Shown: positions 5,928 to 6,805 of the stretch, one piece after another
Numbering within the stretch: position 1 is the first letter of the stretch
Layout of the letters: each line of letters opens with the position of its first letter
NCBI GenBank assembly: GCA_900772675.1
Contig: CAAGRM010000288.1
Location: 1-6,805, forward strand
Reading direction: 5' to 3'
DNA from: Lachnospiraceae bacterium
Lineage (GTDB): Bacteria > Bacillota > Clostridia > Lachnospirales > Lachnospiraceae
DNA: 6,805 bases
Notes under the pieces: model-generated
Databases searched by the model: none
Told to the model about the DNA's origin: nothing
Seen by the model: only the letters and a program-made list of their open reading frames with translations
Program-made: the position numbers and the translations under genes

Positions 5928-6805
5928 ATGACATCATTTGCCGGCAGAATAAAAAAAGCATTTTCAGATATGAAGGTACACCGGAAGCTTATCGTAGCTT
6001 ATGTTCTCACAGGCCTTTTCCCAATGTGCCTGATGTTCACACTGTTTTACACCCAGATGCGCCGTGTACTTGTCGAGCGCGAGATCAAAAATCTGCAGAC
6101 CACCTTTGATCAGGCAGTGGACGATGTGAATACGGAGCTTGCGTTGCATCAGAGTATGTCGGACTATCTGGCATTCGACCAGACGATTGTCCAGATTGTA
6201 AAGGCGGAAGACAAAAACAGCTTCGAAGCATACGAGCGCATGGTGAAAGAGTTTGATCCGATGATGGATTCCCTGAGCTATTTTTACCCGGAAATCCGAC
6301 AGTCTACAGTCTATGTGCGTGATTCCGTCATTCCGCACGGCACGTATCTGCGCCCGGCAGAGGAGATTGAAAATGATGAATGGAAAGCGCCGGCGGACAA
6401 TGATGTTCACTGGTATGCGGATATGGATCAGGGAACGGTGACGCTGGTGCGTTCGATGCCGCTGATTGATGACGGAAAAGGCGGTTTTTTATACATTTCC
6501 ATGGACTACAGTAAGATTTTTGGCTCCATGGAGCTTGCAGTCAATGAGGATTACGGTGTTTTCGTCTACAACGAGGACAAAGAAGTGCTGTATGAAAATC
6601 AGAAGATGACCAGGAATGCAAAATACCAGATGGGATTTTCCGACTTTCAGCAGATACAAAAAAAAGAGAAGCAGAATACAGCGAACTACATTTTCCTGGA
6701 AAAGGAGATTGAGCAGAATGGATGGCATGCCGCGTGCTATCTGCCGAAAAAAGGCATTATCAGTCCGATGCAGCCGATTCTTCTGATGGTTCTTCTGATG
6801 TGGGC
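5928..6805 (+). CDS. YesM-like membrane sensor histidine kinase, 3' part outside the window
   Basis: The first 292 codons are present. A short basic cytoplasmic N-terminus is followed by a first membrane helix (about residues 20-42, LIVAYVLTGLFPMCLMF). Next is an extracytoplasmic region (about 45-278) whose order and pattern fit the dCACHE/PDC sensor of YesM kinases: helix, then strands such as STVYVRD and GGFLYISMDYSKI. The second membrane helix begins around 279 (SPMQPILLMVLLMW) and runs off the edge. The expected HAMP, phospho-acceptor His and ATPase domains are not visible, so kinase activity is inferred from family and position. The start ATG at 5928 lies one base after the regulator stop and has GGGGGAG at 5917-5923, inside the end of the regulator gene, so translation is probably coupled. 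It should phosphorylate the adjacent regulator on sensing an external ligand, often a carbohydrate. Confidence 0.9.
   Translation, partial: MTSFAGRIKKAFSDMKVHRKLIVAYVLTGLFPMCLMFTLFYTQMRRVLVEREIKNLQTTFDQAVDDVNTELALHQSMSDYLAFDQTIVQIVKAEDKNSFEAYERMVKEFDPMMDSLSYFYPEIRQSTVYVRDSVIPHGTYLRPAEEIENDEWKAPADNDVHWYADMDQGTVTLVRSMPLIDDGKGGFLYISMDYSKIFGSMELAVNEDYGVFVYNEDKEVLYENQKMTRNAKYQMGFSDFQQIQKKEKQNTANYIFLEKEIEQNGWHAACYLPKKGIISPMQPILLMVLLMW

Noticed and set aside
5964..6410. 148-codon minus-strand frame opposite the sensor kinase
   Set aside because: The plus strand is continuously open with a good start and recognisable membrane and sensor segments, so the minus frame is a shadow.

Overview
The window looks like chromosomal DNA of a low-to-mid GC gut-type Clostridia, most likely Lachnospiraceae. 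This is an inference from content: a YesN/YesM-type two-component pair, a clostridial-style MATE transporter, AGGAGG-like ribosome sites, and promoters with TGnTATAAT extended -10 boxes. No rRNA, tRNA, CRISPR array, transposase or phage gene is visible, and nothing marks the window as a mobile island.

Layout, left to right. (1) Bases 83-793 (+) encode a 236-residue HAD-superfamily hydrolase with an altered catalytic motif I. A possible promoter lies just upstream, and so does a competing possibility, the last codons of an upstream gene. (2) A strong bidirectional hairpin terminator (835-884) separates it from a convergent gene. (3) Bases 908-2269 (-) encode a 453-residue MATE-family multidrug/cation antiporter with its own promoter at 2309-2337. 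(4) A divergent control region (2270-2568) holds the MATE promoter and the esterase promoter (2404-2432). It also holds an approximately 128-base esterase leader that can fold into a long imperfect hairpin (2467-2528) and contains two tiny overlapping reading frames. (5) Bases 2569-4143 (+) encode a 524-residue type-B carboxylesterase with a complete Ser-Glu-His triad and no export signal. It is followed by a purine-rich trailer with short tandem repeats and a textbook terminator (4230-4280). (6) A new promoter (4332-4361) starts a two-gene operon. It encodes a 507-residue YesN-like response regulator (4403-5926) with REC and AraC-type HTH domains. One base after its stop comes a YesM-like membrane sensor kinase (5928 to the window end), truncated after the extracellular sensor region and the start of its second membrane helix.

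The genes appear to form four separate transcription units. The only clear functional partnership is the sensor kinase and response regulator. Such pairs usually sense an extracellular ligand, often a carbohydrate, and control a nearby transporter or glycoside-utilisation operon, which would lie beyond the right edge. I found no convincing new multi-gene system. The points most worth a second look are the structured esterase leader, the HAD motif substitutions, and the near-identical promoter cores upstream of the HAD gene and the esterase.
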